Shown here: positions 1 through 9,233 of the stretch, piece after piece
Position numbering within the stretch: the first letter of the stretch is position 1
Layout of the letters: every line of letters starts with the position of its first letter
Origin: Synechococcus sp. HK01-R
Lineage (GTDB): Bacteria > Cyanobacteriota > Cyanobacteriia > PCC-6307 > Cyanobiaceae
Reading direction: 5' to 3'
DNA length: 64,000 nucleotides
Assembly (NCBI RefSeq): GCF_014217855.1
Contig: NZ_CP059059.1
Span: 1,860,001-1,924,000, forward strand
Program-made: the position numbers and the translations under genes
The notes under the pieces: generated by a model
Database searches by the model: none
Seen by the model: the letters and a program-made list of their open reading frames with translations, nothing else
What the model was told of the DNA's origin: nothing

Positions 1-1146
1 GTCGGTGCCAGTCGTGTTCGCGATCTCTTCCGCAAGGCGAAGGAGAAAGCCCCCTGCATCGTGTTCATCGACGAGATTGATGCGGTGGGTCGTCAACGCG
101 GAGCCGGAATCGGTGGCGGTAACGACGAGCGTGAGCAAACCCTCAACCAGCTGCTCACAGAAATGGATGGATTTGCCGACAACTCCGGCGTCATCCTTCT
201 CGCCGCCACGAATCGTGCTGATGTCCTCGATTCAGCCCTGATGCGTCCAGGCCGGTTTGACCGACGCATTCATGTCGACCTTCCTGATCGCAGGGGCCGT
301 GAAGCCATCCTTTCGGTTCATGCACGGACCCGCCCCTTGGCAGAGGATGTCAGCCTCCAGGATTGGGCCCGTCGCACCCCGGGATTCTCCGGAGCCGACC
401 TGGCCAACCTGCTCAACGAAGCCGCCATTTTGACGGCTCGTCAGCAGCAAACCTCGATCGGGCATGCGCAGATCGAGGCTGCATTGGAGCGCATCACCAT
501 GGGGCTCACAGCGGCTCCGCTGCAGGACAGCGCCAAGAAGCGTTTGATTGCTTATCACGAGATTGGTCACGCCCTCGTGGCTGCCTTGACCCCCCATGCC
601 GACAGGGTCGACAAGGTGACGTTGCTTCCTCGCAGCGGCGGTGTCGGTGGATTCACCCGCTTCTGGCCTGATGACGAACGTCTCGATTCCGGTCTCATCA
701 GCAGGGCCTCTCTGGAAGCACGTCTTGTGGTGGCTCTCGGTGGTCGTGCCGCAGAGACCGTCGTGTTCGGTGCAGGCGAGGTGACCCAAGGGGCAAGTGG
801 AGATTTGCAGATGGTCAGCCAGCTGGCTCGGGAAATGGTCACGCGGTTTGGTTTTTCGGAGCTAGGACCGGTGGCCTACGAGGGTGCCGGGAATGAGGTT
901 TTCCTTGGCAGGGATCTGATCCATTCGCGTCCTGCCTATGGCGAACGCACGGGGCGCGAAATCGACCTTCAGGTGCGTCGCCTGTCGACGAACGCTTTGC
1001 GCCAGGCGGTGGCTTTGCTGGAAAGCCGCAGAGATGTGATGGATCGCCTGGTTGATGCTCTCATTGATGAGGAGACGCTTCACACCGATCGATTCCTTGC
1101 CTTGGCGGGGATCGACGATTCAGCCGTCGCCACTAGCGTGGTGTAG
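1..1146 (+). CDS. ftsH: FtsH ATP-dependent zinc metalloprotease, 3' part
   Basis: This is the C-terminal part of a membrane-anchored AAA+ protease; the reading frame is open from base 1, so the transmembrane N-terminus and Walker A lie outside the window. The visible part starts just before Walker B ([14 protein letters not shown]), then shows the second region of homology ([20 protein letters not shown]) and the zinc-binding HEIGH motif in the peptidase domain near base 555. The conserved acidic residue in SGDLQMV probably supplies the third metal ligand. FtsH degrades damaged membrane proteins, in cyanobacteria notably photosystem II D1; which of the several cyanobacterial FtsH paralogues this is cannot be told. 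A UPF0182 gene follows after 17 bp on the same strand. Confidence 0.96.
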   Translation, partial: VGASRVRDLFRKAKEKAPCIVFIDEIDAVGRQRGAGIGGGNDEREQTLNQLLTEMDGFADNSGVILLAATNRADVLDSALMRPGRFDRRIHVDLPDRRGREAILSVHARTRPLAEDVSLQDWARRTPGFSGADLANLLNEAAILTARQQQTSIGHAQIEAALERITMGLTAAPLQDSAKKRLIAYHEIGHALVAALTPHADRVDKVTLLPRSGGVGGFTRFWPDDERLDSGLISRASLEARLVVALGGRAAETVVFGAGEVTQGASGDLQMVSQLAREMVTRFGFSELGPVAYEGAGNEVFLGRDLIHSRPAYGERTGREIDLQVRRLSTNALRQAVALLESRRDVMDRLVDALIDEETLHTDRFLALAGIDDSAVATSVV

Positions 1147-1163
1147 TTGATCAACCGGGCCCG

Positions 1164-4025
1164 GTGCCGACTGCCCGAGGGGTGAAAGTGTTCAATAGGG
1201 GCCAGGCATTTCGCCTTCTATTGCCTCTTCTTTTGGTCACTTGCCTGACCTGGTTTCTCTTGCGCGTCCAGGTGGAGTGGGCGTGGTTTTCCCAGTTTCA
1301 GTTCGAGCAGGTCCTCGCCCTGCGTTGGGGTCTGCAGGCTGCGGGATTCAGTCTGGCGGCCGTGGTTGCAGGGGCCACCGTCCTCTGGCGGCGCTGGTGG
1401 CTTAGGTCAGCAAACGTGCCGGGCCCACCCGTGTTGTGGTCCCTACGTGGTCGCGCTTTTGGGCTCGTACTCGTCGCAAGCCTCCTCCTGGTCGCGGCTG
1501 TACTCAGCGTGTTGTTCAGGCTGGCCTGGCTGGCCTGGATCGATCCTTTTTCCCTGAGCCAGTGGTGGAGTGTGTCTCCGTCGTCCGGCTGGTCCCTCAG
1601 CCTGCCCATCGGGGTGGCCGCTCTGACCTTGGTGCTCGGTGTGCTGCTGGGCAGTTGGGGGCTCCTGGCTCAGGTTGTCGGTGGTGCGATGGTCTGTTGG
1701 ATCGCTGGAAGGGCCTGGGGACTTTGGGCTCTGGCGTGGACGATCCCAGACGTTGGCATTCGCGAACCTCTGCTCGGTTCTGACGTGAGCTTCGGTCTGG
1801 GGCGTTTTTCTGCATGGGCACTGGCGATTGAACTGCTGCTCTTTCAGCTCCTGCTCACCCTCGGCACCGCGGTCTGGGCACGTCTGACCCGTGCCCCAGG
1901 CCTCACTGATTGGTCCATCCCTGGCTTGACAGGTCTTGAAAGGCAGCGATTGCGTCCACTTCTGGCCATTCTCTGCCTATTGGTTGCCTCTCTGCTTTGG
2001 CTCTCAAGGCACCAATTGCTCTGGTCACAGGACGGAGTTGTTGCTGGTGCTGGGTGGCTTGATGTTCATGTTGTGCTGCCCCTGCGTCAGCTGGCAGCTC
2101 TCGCCTTTGCCCTGTTGGGCCTGTTGGTGATTCCTTATCCCGCGGGCGTTCGTCGGCGTCGCAGGCTTCGCCTGTTCATGGCAGCGATTGCTGCATCGGC
2201 CTTGCTTGCTGAGCTGTTCATTGCACCTGCCATCCAGTGGCTGGTGGTCAAACCACGGGAGCTGCGCCTGGAATCCCCTTACTTGGAGCGATCGATTGCG
2301 GCGACCCGTCGTGCTTTTCAGCTCGATGCAATCGTCAGCCGTGACATCAACCCTTCACCCCGTCTCCAGCCCGATGATCTGGTCGAAGGTGCCAGCACGC
2401 TCCGCAATATTCGCCTCTGGGACAGTCAGCCCTTGCTGGCCACCAATCGCCAGTTGCAACAACTACGCGTTTACTACCGCTTCTCCAATGCTGCGGTCGA
2501 TCGCTACCAGTTGCACACCGACAAGGAGAAGCGACAGCAGGTGATCATCGCGGCACGGGAGCTTGACCAGGCGTCGCTGCCCGATCGTTCGCGCACCTGG
2601 TTAAATCGTCACTTTGTATTCACGCACGGCTTTGGCTTCACCCTCAGTCCAGTTAATACCAAGGCCCCAGATGGTCTTCCCGAATATTTCATCAGTGATC
2701 TCGGTGCTACGGCCCGTATTCGAGGTAATGCTGCTCTGAATATCACTGCTGAAGAGGTGGAAAAGCATGTGCCGATTGGCCGCGCTGCTCTCTACTTCGG
2801 CATGCTGCCCTCTCCCTATGCCGTTGCACCAACAAAGGTTGAAGAATTTGATTTTCCAGAAGGCGATCGCAATCTCTACAACCATTACTCAGGTTTAGCC
2901 GGTGTCCCCCTCTCCAACGGGTTTCAACGTTTAGCTGCTGCTGTTTACCTCCAGGAGCCAAGACTTCTCAACACGGGTTCTCTTGAACGTGATTCCAAGC
3001 TTCTGCTCCGTCGCGACGTCAAGGAACGAGTTCGCACTTTGGCTCCATTCCTGCATTTTTATGGTGATCCCTATCTCGTTTCGGTTCCAATTCCAGAAAC
3101 TGCTGAGGGGTATGACGTGCAACAGCATCAATACTGGATTGTTGATGGCTTTACGACCTCTAATACCTATGCCTATGCCTCAGGTCTCCCTGATGGGCGA
3201 TCACTTCGCTACGCAAGAAATTCCGTCAAAGCAGTCGTTGATGCCTACAACGGCACGGTTCATTTGTATGTGAGCGAACCGGACGATCCGATCATTCTTG
3301 GTTGGCAGCGCTTGTTTCCACAACTTTTCAGCCCTCTCGCTGAGATGCCAAAGGTGCTCCGTCAACACCTCATGGTTTCACCCAGTATGTTTGCATTGCA
3401 GGTGCAGCAGCTTCTCCGATATCACGTTACCGACCCTCGCATTTTTTATAGCGGTGATGATGTTTGGCAGGTTCCACTTGAGCTCTACGGGAAAGATCAG
3501 ATCCCTGTTGCTCCTTATCACATCACTGCCCAATTGCGGACCAATCAGTCGTCGGAGTTTCTTCTCCTTCAACCCCTGACACCCTTAGCCCGGCCCAACC
3601 TATCGGCCTGGTTGGCCGCCCGGAATGATGATGATCACTATGGAGAACTGGTTCTTCTGCGTTTCCCCACCGATATTCCGATCTTTGGTCCAGAGCAGAT
3701 TCAAGCCTTGATTAATCAGAATCCCACAATCAGTCAACAGTTTGGTCTTTGGGATCGAGCTGGATCTGAGGTTGTGCAGGGGAATCTACTTGTTGTTCCT
3801 TTGGGCAATGCTCTGCTGTATGTCGAGCCAGTGTATTTACGAGCCAGGAGGGGTGGTTTGCCCACGCTTACGCGTGTGGTAGTGAGTGATGGAAGTCGTG
3901 TTGCGATGGCTCCAAATTTGCTGGCGGGCGTTCAGGCTTTGCTTCAAGGAGAGTTTGATGGGACTTTTGTTGATGATCTTTCTGGCCAAGAAAAAGCCGC
4001 CCTTGAGGGCGGCTCGAATCGTTGA
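1164..4025 (+). CDS. UPF0182 (COG1615) large membrane protein
   Basis: A 953-residue protein of the UPF0182 family, common in cyanobacteria and actinobacteria and of unknown function. The first 360 or so residues hold about seven hydrophobic segments rich in Leu/Trp. The remainder is a large soluble domain, probably periplasmic, with family-typical stretches such as NRHFVFTHGFG and IDGF/VDGFTTSNTYAYA. The start taken is a GTG 17 bp after ftsH; no earlier in-frame ATG is plausible. The last dozen codons contain an inverted repeat that also looks like a terminator for the convergent peroxiredoxin gene. Function unassigned; family call is firm. Confidence 0.9.
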   Translation: MPTARGVKVFNRGQAFRLLLPLLLVTCLTWFLLRVQVEWAWFSQFQFEQVLALRWGLQAAGFSLAAVVAGATVLWRRWWLRSANVPGPPVLWSLRGRAFGLVLVASLLLVAAVLSVLFRLAWLAWIDPFSLSQWWSVSPSSGWSLSLPIGVAALTLVLGVLLGSWGLLAQVVGGAMVCWIAGRAWGLWALAWTIPDVGIREPLLGSDVSFGLGRFSAWALAIELLLFQLLLTLGTAVWARLTRAPGLTDWSIPGLTGLERQRLRPLLAILCLLVASLLWLSRHQLLWSQDGVVAGAGWLDVHVVLPLRQLAALAFALLGLLVIPYPAGVRRRRRLRLFMAAIAASALLAELFIAPAIQWLVVKPRELRLESPYLERSIAATRRAFQLDAIVSRDINPSPRLQPDDLVEGASTLRNIRLWDSQPLLATNRQLQQLRVYYRFSNAAVDRYQLHTDKEKRQQVIIAARELDQASLPDRSRTWLNRHFVFTHGFGFTLSPVNTKAPDGLPEYFISDLGATARIRGNAALNITAEEVEKHVPIGRAALYFGMLPSPYAVAPTKVEEFDFPEGDRNLYNHYSGLAGVPLSNGFQRLAAAVYLQEPRLLNTGSLERDSKLLLRRDVKERVRTLAPFLHFYGDPYLVSVPIPETAEGYDVQQHQYWIVDGFTTSNTYAYASGLPDGRSLRYARNSVKAVVDAYNGTVHLYVSEPDDPIILGWQRLFPQLFSPLAEMPKVLRQHLMVSPSMFALQVQQLLRYHVTDPRIFYSGDDVWQVPLELYGKDQIPVAPYHITAQLRTNQSSEFLLLQPLTPLARPNLSAWLAARNDDDHYGELVLLRFPTDIPIFGPEQIQALINQNPTISQQFGLWDRAGSEVVQGNLLVVPLGNALLYVEPVYLRARRGGLPTLTRVVVSDGSRVAMAPNLLAGVQALLQGEFDGTFVDDLSGQEKAALEGGSNR
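3989..4014 (-). terminator. Intrinsic terminator of peroxiredoxin gene
   Basis: Read on the minus strand, an 8-bp perfect stem (AGCCGCCC / GGGCGGCT, loop TCAA) is followed by a run of Ts, 38 bp after the peroxiredoxin stop codon. It lies entirely inside the 3' coding end of the convergent UPF0182 gene. Confidence 0.8.
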
Positions 4026-4051
4026 ACGAAGCTCTCTGTCAGTTGAGATGC

Positions 4052-4654
4052 TCAGTTCACGGCTGCGAAGAACTCCTTGGAACCCACGGGATCGGGCTTC
4101 ATGGTCTTTTCGCCAGGAGTCCAGTTGGCGGGGCACACCTCGTCGGGGTGGGACTGCACGTACTGGAAGGCCTGAAGAACACGCAGGGTTTCATCAACAT
4201 TGCGACCCACGGGCAGGTTGTTGATGGTGGCGTGCATGATCACGCCTTCGGGATCGATGATGAACAGGCCGCGCAGAGCAACACCGGCTTCTTCGTCGAG
4301 AACGTTGTAAGCCGTGGAGATCTCCTTCTTGAGATCGGCAACGAGGGGATAGGCGATGTCGCCAAGGCCGCCCTGGTTGCGTGGGGTTTGAATCCAAGCG
4401 AGGTGGCTGAACTGGCTGTCAACGGAGACGCCCAGCACTTCAGTGTTCTTACTGGAGAAATCGGCGTAGCGATCGCTGAAGGCAGTGATTTCAGTCGGGC
4501 AGACGAAGGTGAAGTCCAGGGGATAGAAGAACAGCACCACATACTTGCCGCGGTACTGGGAGAGGCTGATCTCCTTGAACTCCTGGTCCACTACAGCGGT
4601 GGCTGTGAAATCAGGGGCCTGTTGGCCCACGCGCAGGCAACCGTTAGCGGTCAT
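4052..4654 (-). CDS. 2-Cys peroxiredoxin (AhpC/TSA family)
   Basis: A 200-residue typical 2-Cys peroxiredoxin that reduces peroxides with electrons from thioredoxin in the cytoplasm. The peroxidatic cysteine sits in FVCPTEI near residue 52 and the resolving cysteine in DEVCPANW near residue 172. The GGLG and C-terminal YF-like features suggest a robust/sensitive type, as in plant and cyanobacterial enzymes. The frame stays open upstream, but the chosen ATG ([10 protein letters not shown]) matches the usual family N-terminus and length. It is transcribed toward UPF0182 and ends at a good terminator. A 150-bp divergent spacer separates it from the small gene on the other strand. Confidence 0.96.
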   Translation of the reverse strand: MTANGCLRVGQQAPDFTATAVVDQEFKEISLSQYRGKYVVLFFYPLDFTFVCPTEITAFSDRYADFSSKNTEVLGVSVDSQFSHLAWIQTPRNQGGLGDIAYPLVADLKKEISTAYNVLDEEAGVALRGLFIIDPEGVIMHATINNLPVGRNVDETLRVLQAFQYVQSHPDEVCPANWTPGEKTMKPDPVGSKEFFAAVN

Positions 4655-4804
4655 GATGAAGGGGCGAGGGTTGAGCAGCGGAAGCGTGGCGGCTAAAGTA
4701 AAGTCGAAACGACTTCCAGTTGCGCTCGACAATTTATCACGACAGGCCTTCCACTTGTCGTGATCTGGTGTACGTCGATGGTTTGGCAGGTCTACAGTCA
4801 AGCA

Positions 4805-5098
4805 ATGATCAAACGCTCCATGGCCTGGGATCAGGCACTTCTTCGCAAATTCAGCAGCACCGGCCATTTTCGACTGCTCAACCAGGTGCGTAGTGAGCTG
4901 AAGGCTCAGCCGCTCAATCGCGACCCCGAGACCAGGGAGCTCACGCTTCAGGCCCGTCCGTTGAGGGGGCAGCCTGTTCGTGCTCAACGTCGCCCCAATG
5001 CCCTGGAGTCGTCGGATTCAGAGCCCCTATTGCCCTCGCGCCAGGCCGAAGCCCCAAGTTCATTTCGAGAGCGTCTCAACGCCATCGACATGCGTTGA
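4805..5098 (+). CDS. Small conserved cyanobacterial protein
   Basis: A 97-residue basic soluble protein starting [17 protein letters not shown], with a Pro/Arg/Gln-rich C-terminal half that looks disordered. The N-terminal pattern ([22 protein letters not shown]) looks like a conserved cyanobacterial hypothetical family, though I cannot name a domain. The frame is open to 4760, but the ATG at 4805 gives the more natural N-terminus; the ATG at 4820 is another option. It is divergent from the peroxiredoxin and is followed by tRNA-Met on the opposite strand. Confidence 0.7.
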   Translation: MIKRSMAWDQALLRKFSSTGHFRLLNQVRSELKAQPLNRDPETRELTLQARPLRGQPVRAQRRPNALESSDSEPLLPSRQAEAPSSFRERLNAIDMR

Positions 5099-5130
5099 GA
5101 CTGCAAACGGAGCCGGAATTGTCACACGAA

Positions 5131-5204
5131 TGGCTCGGGGGAGACTTGAACTCCCGACCTTGGGGTTATGAATCCCACGCTCTAACCAGCTGAGCTACCG
5201 AGCC
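5131..5204 (-). tRNA. tRNA-Met (CAT), elongator type
   Basis: On the minus strand a full cloverleaf can be folded: acceptor GGCTCGG/CCGAGCC, D-arm GCTC/GAGC, anticodon loop TTCATAA giving CAT, and T-arm GGGAG-TTCAAGT-CTCCC. The first acceptor pair is G-C, as in elongator Met rather than the mismatched initiator. The innermost anticodon-stem pair is A-C, a slight irregularity. CCA is not encoded; the last encoded base is the discriminator A. Confidence 0.93.
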
Positions 5205-5240
5205 GTGTCAGCCGATACTTTAAACGATCACTGGTTGCGC

Positions 5241-6245
5241 TCAGGCGCGACGAGACGGTAGGAACGCCATGGGATCTGAGGCCGCTCCCCCGGGTTGGCG
5301 AATCTCAAAATGCAGGTGAGGGCCGGTGCTCCGCCCAGTGCTTCCCATCAGCGAGATGGTGGCGCCCTGAGGAATGACTTGCCCCTTGCGCACGATTAAA
5401 CGGCTGTTGTGGGCGTAGCGCGTGGATGTGCCATCTCCATGGGAGAGCTCAACGAGGTAGCCGTAGCCACTGCTCCATCCTGAAAACACCACAACACCGT
5501 CTTTGGCAGCCTGAATCGGAGTGCCTACATTGTTAGCGATATCGATTCCCTTGTGCATGCGGCCCCAGCGCCATCCATAACCGGATGTGAAGACTCCCTT
5601 GGTGGGCCAAATGAAAGACTGCTTGCCCATGGGCTTGCGGCCACCATCCGGAAATCCAGGAAGTTCCGGCCAGCTCGCGCCACCAGAGGCACTGGGACGG
5701 ATGGCTAACAGCTCGCGAGGTGAAGCTTCTGCCACGCGAATCTGTGATCCGACGACAAGACGCGCAAGGTCGAGACCAGGATTGAGTTTGCGTAGTTCGG
5801 TGGTCGTCAGCCCATGCTTTCGAGCGATCGAGGCAAACGATTCGCCGTCCCGCACTTTGATCTCAGTCAAAGGGGCAGGCGGAGCGGTGAGTGGAGCCGT
5901 ACGTCGTACGGAAAAGCGATCGAGGGCTGTGCTGGTGTGGAGCTGAGCTTCTACACGCTTGGGGAGCATCAGCCACTGCCCAAGAGCGAATGAGCTTCCG
6001 ATCCCTTTTTCATTCAGCTCTGCAAGGGTTTGCGCAGGCAGCCCGACTTCAGCGGCAAGAGCCTCGAGGCTGATCTCTGATTTGGTCTGAATCCAAAAAT
6101 GGCTTTGAACTGGTGGCAGAGCTGCAATCAGCTGTTGGTCCGAACTGGCGCGATCACTGTCAGCGAAGCCAGGCTGATGACCCAGAACTACAAGGCCGAT
6201 CACCGGAAGCACTGAAGCTGTGGTGAGAACCAGCAGGGGCTTCAT
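5241..6245 (-). CDS. LysM-M23 peptidoglycan endopeptidase (NlpD/EnvC-like)
   Basis: A 334-residue secreted cell-wall protein. It has an N-terminal signal-like hydrophobic segment (residues 2-20), two LysM-type peptidoglycan-binding modules (about 45-95 and 125-170), and a C-terminal M23 (lysostaphin-like) domain. Zinc ligands are visible in HKGID and in the HLHFE motif, so the protease is likely active rather than an EnvC-type pseudo-enzyme. The frame extends 13 codons further upstream, but MKPLLVLTTAS begins a clean signal peptide. Its likely job is cleaving or remodelling peptide crosslinks in the periplasm. It lies downstream of trmL and upstream of tRNA-Met on the same strand. Confidence 0.9.
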   Translation of the reverse strand: MKPLLVLTTASVLPVIGLVVLGHQPGFADSDRASSDQQLIAALPPVQSHFWIQTKSEISLEALAAEVGLPAQTLAELNEKGIGSSFALGQWLMLPKRVEAQLHTSTALDRFSVRRTAPLTAPPAPLTEIKVRDGESFASIARKHGLTTTELRKLNPGLDLARLVVGSQIRVAEASPRELLAIRPSASGGASWPELPGFPDGGRKPMGKQSFIWPTKGVFTSGYGWRWGRMHKGIDIANNVGTPIQAAKDGVVVFSGWSSGYGYLVELSHGDGTSTRYAHNSRLIVRKGQVIPQGATISLMGSTGRSTGPHLHFEIRQPGGAASDPMAFLPSRRA

Positions 6246-6353
6246 ACAGAACGGAAGCAAGGACACCCCCGGAGAAGCCGCCACGACCCGGAGTCGGGCT
6301 GAAGGTAACGGCTAGAACAGTTCCCGGCAAGGGCGCGTGGATCAGCCTGTGAA

Positions 6354-6839
6354 TCACCACAGCCCCAGCTGAAGTCCAGCGTGAAAGCTCACAAGTGCTG
6401 CAGCGACTGAAAGGTTGAGGCTTCTCACCTGTTCACCGCCCGGCATTGGAATTGTGCAGATTTCATGACATTGATCTCGGATTGCCCCGGGCAGCCCGGA
6501 ATCCTCGCGACCGAACAGCAGGATGTCTCCCCTCTGGAAGTGCATCTCAGGCAAGGTCCTGCCGCCGTGGCGACTGCAACCAATCAAGCGGTGTCCATCC
6601 TTGGGTAGCGACCTCAGGAATGCAGCGAGATTCGGATAGGTGCTGAGCTGCACGTGGGGCCAGTAATCAAGCCCTGCACGCTTGAGGTATCGATCCTCCA
6701 GGCTGAAGCCGAGCGGTTCGATCAAGGCGAGCGGGAGCTGAAAGGCCGCACAGGTGCGGGCGATATTGCCGGTATTCGGTGGAATCTGGGGTTCAAATAG
6801 GGCCACTTGCAATGGGTGCTTAGGTTCGGCGCCGTTCAT
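6354..6839 (-). CDS. trmL: tRNA (cytidine/uridine-34 2'-O)-methyltransferase TrmL
   Basis: A 161-residue SPOUT-class methyltransferase that 2'-O-methylates the wobble base of tRNA-Leu isoacceptors using SAM. Family motifs are NTGNIARTCAAF near the N-terminus, LFGREDSGLP in the middle and PMPGGEQVRSLNLSVAAAL forming the C-terminal trefoil knot. Length matches the family. The start (MNGAEPKHPLQ) overlaps the cobU stop by 4 bp, implying translational coupling; the frame remains open 50 codons upstream inside cobU, which is a shadow. Confidence 0.93.
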   Translation of the reverse strand: MNGAEPKHPLQVALFEPQIPPNTGNIARTCAAFQLPLALIEPLGFSLEDRYLKRAGLDYWPHVQLSTYPNLAAFLRSLPKDGHRLIGCSRHGGRTLPEMHFQRGDILLFGREDSGLPGAIRDQCHEICTIPMPGGEQVRSLNLSVAAALVSFHAGLQLGLW

Positions 6840-7384
6840 GGCACCTTCACCCCAAAGCGGTGGAGATCCAAGGCACGCCCTTGCACCACGAGCCAGCTTT
6901 GCCTGGATCGACGCTCCAGCTCCTGGGCAAGCCAGCCAAGACGATCCCGGAACAAGCCTCCTACCGCAGTGGCAGGAACCACTCCCCAACCGGTCTCCTC
7001 AATGACGATCACCACGGGGCGACTGCGTTGCTGCAGGCTGTTGCACAGCGACTCACAAAGGGCGGTCCATTCGTGATCGGTTGACTCAAGGTTTGAGGCG
7101 ACAAATCCACCCAGGGAGTCGATGAGGAGTGATTGTTCTGGCTCGATCTGATTGAGGGCTGATGCAAGATCAGCGCCGCACTCGACCAGCCTCCAGTGCT
7201 CTGGTCTTCGTTGCCGGTGAATGTCGATCCGTTGTTGCCAGGAGTGATCGTTGGGTCTGCTTTCGGATGTGGCGAGATAGGTCACCGATGGTTCCTGACT
7301 GATCAGGTGTTCCGCCCAGCGACTTTTCCCGCCCCGAGATGGCCCGCTGACCAGCACAAGCTGATTGGGTTCAGCCACCACCAT
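6836..7384 (-). CDS. cobU: Adenosylcobinamide kinase / guanylyltransferase
   Basis: A 182-residue bifunctional nucleotide-loop enzyme of the late B12 pathway. It phosphorylates adenosylcobinamide and then transfers GMP to give adenosylcobinamide-GDP. The P-loop GPSRGGKS is at residues 14-21, followed by a VTYLATSES segment and a VIEETGWGVVP motif typical of CobU/CobP. It overlaps pxcA by 14 bp upstream and trmL by 4 bp downstream, all on the minus strand. With cobN and metH elsewhere in the window it fits an organism that makes and uses a cobamide. Confidence 0.93.
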   Translation of the reverse strand: MVVAEPNQLVLVSGPSRGGKSRWAEHLISQEPSVTYLATSESRPNDHSWQQRIDIHRQRRPEHWRLVECGADLASALNQIEPEQSLLIDSLGGFVASNLESTDHEWTALCESLCNSLQQRSRPVVIVIEETGWGVVPATAVGGLFRDRLGWLAQELERRSRQSWLVVQGRALDLHRFGVKVP

Positions 7385-8519
7385 TCATCCCCCGCAGGGT
7401 CGCCACAGAGGAGGGACTGACGCGATTGAGGTAGCGGAAGATCCAATATTTAAAGATGGTTGCAAGGATCACGGGGAAGGTGGCGATAAAGAGGAGAATG
7501 AAATTATCTCGTGCTGGGAATCCGAAATGATTGGCAATTCCGTCGAGTAGCACTGTCCATCCTTCGGGGCTGTGAAATCCGACAAAAATATCTGTGAACA
7601 GGATGATTGCAAACGCTTTGGCTGAGTCGCTGAGGCCATAGACGGCTTCATCAAAAAAGCCTCGCAGAACTCTGAGCTCTTCCCTGCTCACGACGCAAAC
7701 GACGACGAATGCGATCAGAGCAGCTAGATCAGATAGAACATTCTTAACGGCATGGGTGCTCTCGGAATCGGCTTCCTCCTTTAGTTCCTCGGCTTTTACC
7801 GCAAGCGCCTGTTGCAATTCTTCCTGGCTTGGAATAGCTTTACCTCGTAACAGTGCGTCAAACTCAATCTCTGCCTTGTAAACTCTCAGTTTCTCAACAG
7901 CTTGCTCCTCAAGTTGGGGTTTTGGATAGCTGAGAAAAGGCAGGTCTGGGGCATAACGGTCCACCATCGGGCTAATGATGTAGGTCCGACTGACCTGTTG
8001 AATCAGTAAAGGCACCAAGATCAGTAACAACAGCACCTTGAGGGAGATCAGCGTCGAATCCCTCCTTCGGCGGAATCCGGCCACCAGCGTGGCTTCAGCG
8101 GTAGGATCCAGTTGACGCCTTACGGTGTCAACCACACCGAGCAAAGACCTCGGCAGCGGATCGGGAGCCCGACTCATCGTTGGAGCTGAAGCCGTGCGCC
8201 TGGGGGTGTACCGATTCACAACACTTTCAATTAGCTGAAGCTGGCGCAGTTCTTGCATGTCCAGCTGGCCTCTCTGTGATTCGAGGCTGTCGAGCGTAGT
8301 GCGACAGACATTCAGAGCTGACTTGAACTTTCGCAGGATGGTGGCCTGCACCGAGCGTGGTACGGAGAGCTCAAGCTCAGTCCGTATGGGGCGATCTCCG
8401 TAGTACTCCAGTTCAAGGCTCTGGATCAGCAGGGCTGCCTCGTAGCCCCTGTCCAGATCACTATTGAGGTCGCGGGCATTGGCCTGACCGAAGGTGCTGA
8501 TCCAGTTGCGCATCGCCAT
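7371..8519 (-). CDS. pxcA: Proton extrusion protein PxcA (CemA family)
   Basis: A 382-residue inner-membrane protein of the PxcA/CotA/CemA family, needed for light-driven proton extrusion and pH balance linked to CO2 uptake. The N-terminal third is soluble and matches PxcA (for example GYEAALLIQSLELEYYGDRPI). Hydrophobic segments begin near residue 165 and recur around 270-370, forming the CemA domain. An acidic, Glu-rich stretch lies between them. It is 12 bp downstream of the TPM gene and overlaps cobU. Confidence 0.94.
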   Translation of the reverse strand: MAMRNWISTFGQANARDLNSDLDRGYEAALLIQSLELEYYGDRPIRTELELSVPRSVQATILRKFKSALNVCRTTLDSLESQRGQLDMQELRQLQLIESVVNRYTPRRTASAPTMSRAPDPLPRSLLGVVDTVRRQLDPTAEATLVAGFRRRRDSTLISLKVLLLLILVPLLIQQVSRTYIISPMVDRYAPDLPFLSYPKPQLEEQAVEKLRVYKAEIEFDALLRGKAIPSQEELQQALAVKAEELKEEADSESTHAVKNVLSDLAALIAFVVVCVVSREELRVLRGFFDEAVYGLSDSAKAFAIILFTDIFVGFHSPEGWTVLLDGIANHFGFPARDNFILLFIATFPVILATIFKYWIFRYLNRVSPSSVATLRGMNGGG

Positions 8520-8531
8520 GGTTTGCGTTGT

Positions 8532-9203
8532 TCAGCGGGAGAAAACCCACCAGGTAGCCATTGGCACGATGGTTCCCACCACCAGCAAGACAATCACCCA
8601 AGTGAAAGCATTGCTTTCTTCGGTTTCTTCCTTCGTCGGAATGTTGGTCGGCAGAGTTGTCCGTTCGACTTCAACCGGTGGGCCTGGGTCTTCCCCACCG
8701 TTGAGGACCACGTCAAGGCGTTCGATTCCATCCAGACTGGCTTGCCGATAGCGGTCACCATCCCGCAGCGGCTGACTCATGGTGGTGCGTCCGGTGCTAC
8801 GCAGCAGCTCCACAGGAAGCCTGCTGGAGAGTGCAGAGTCCGCCACCACAGCGGCCTGTTTGTTCTGGGCTTCGATCAACATCAGCAGAAGAGGGGCTTC
8901 ACCTGCTGTGCCACTCCAGCGTTCGAGAAGCTGCTCACCGAAGGAGTTCAGGGTGAGACCGTAGTCAAGGCGACGCACAGTGATCAGACGGGCATCGAGA
9001 CGCTGTTGATCGAGCTCTTGGAGCCTGGAATTCAGCTCAGTTCGGCTCGATCGGCTCAACACCTCGGCTCCGTCAAGGACCGGATCTGAGGGGCGGACCG
9101 ATGGGAAATCAACGGGTGCAACAGCCAGGGCCGTCGGGACGAGCAGCCACAAGGACAGGGCGGTAGCCGAAAGAACGGCTAGGAGCTTTGAAATCCTCAG
9201 CAT
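8532..9203 (-). CDS. TPM-domain (Psb32-like) thylakoid protein
   Basis: A 223-residue protein with a signal peptide (LLAVLSATALSLWLLVPTAL, ending at an ALA-type cleavage site), then a TPM (YgcG/Psb32) domain of about 130 residues and one C-terminal transmembrane helix followed by WWVFSR. In cyanobacteria and plants related proteins help protect and repair photosystem II; that role is inferred by family. Motifs include DPVLDGAEVLSRSSRTEL at the domain start. It is placed directly ahead of pxcA, probably in the same transcript. Confidence 0.85.
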   Translation of the reverse strand: MLRISKLLAVLSATALSLWLLVPTALAVAPVDFPSVRPSDPVLDGAEVLSRSSRTELNSRLQELDQQRLDARLITVRRLDYGLTLNSFGEQLLERWSGTAGEAPLLLMLIEAQNKQAAVVADSALSSRLPVELLRSTGRTTMSQPLRDGDRYRQASLDGIERLDVVLNGGEDPGPPVEVERTTLPTNIPTKEETEESNAFTWVIVLLVVGTIVPMATWWVFSR

Positions 9204-9233
9204 GCGTTGGTGCCAGATGGAGGCAGTCTGCCG

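Noticed and set aside
4022-4696. A 224-codon open frame on the plus strand opposite the peroxiredoxin gene
   Set aside because: It is a shadow of the GC-rich coding strand; the minus-strand frame has all peroxiredoxin motifs.
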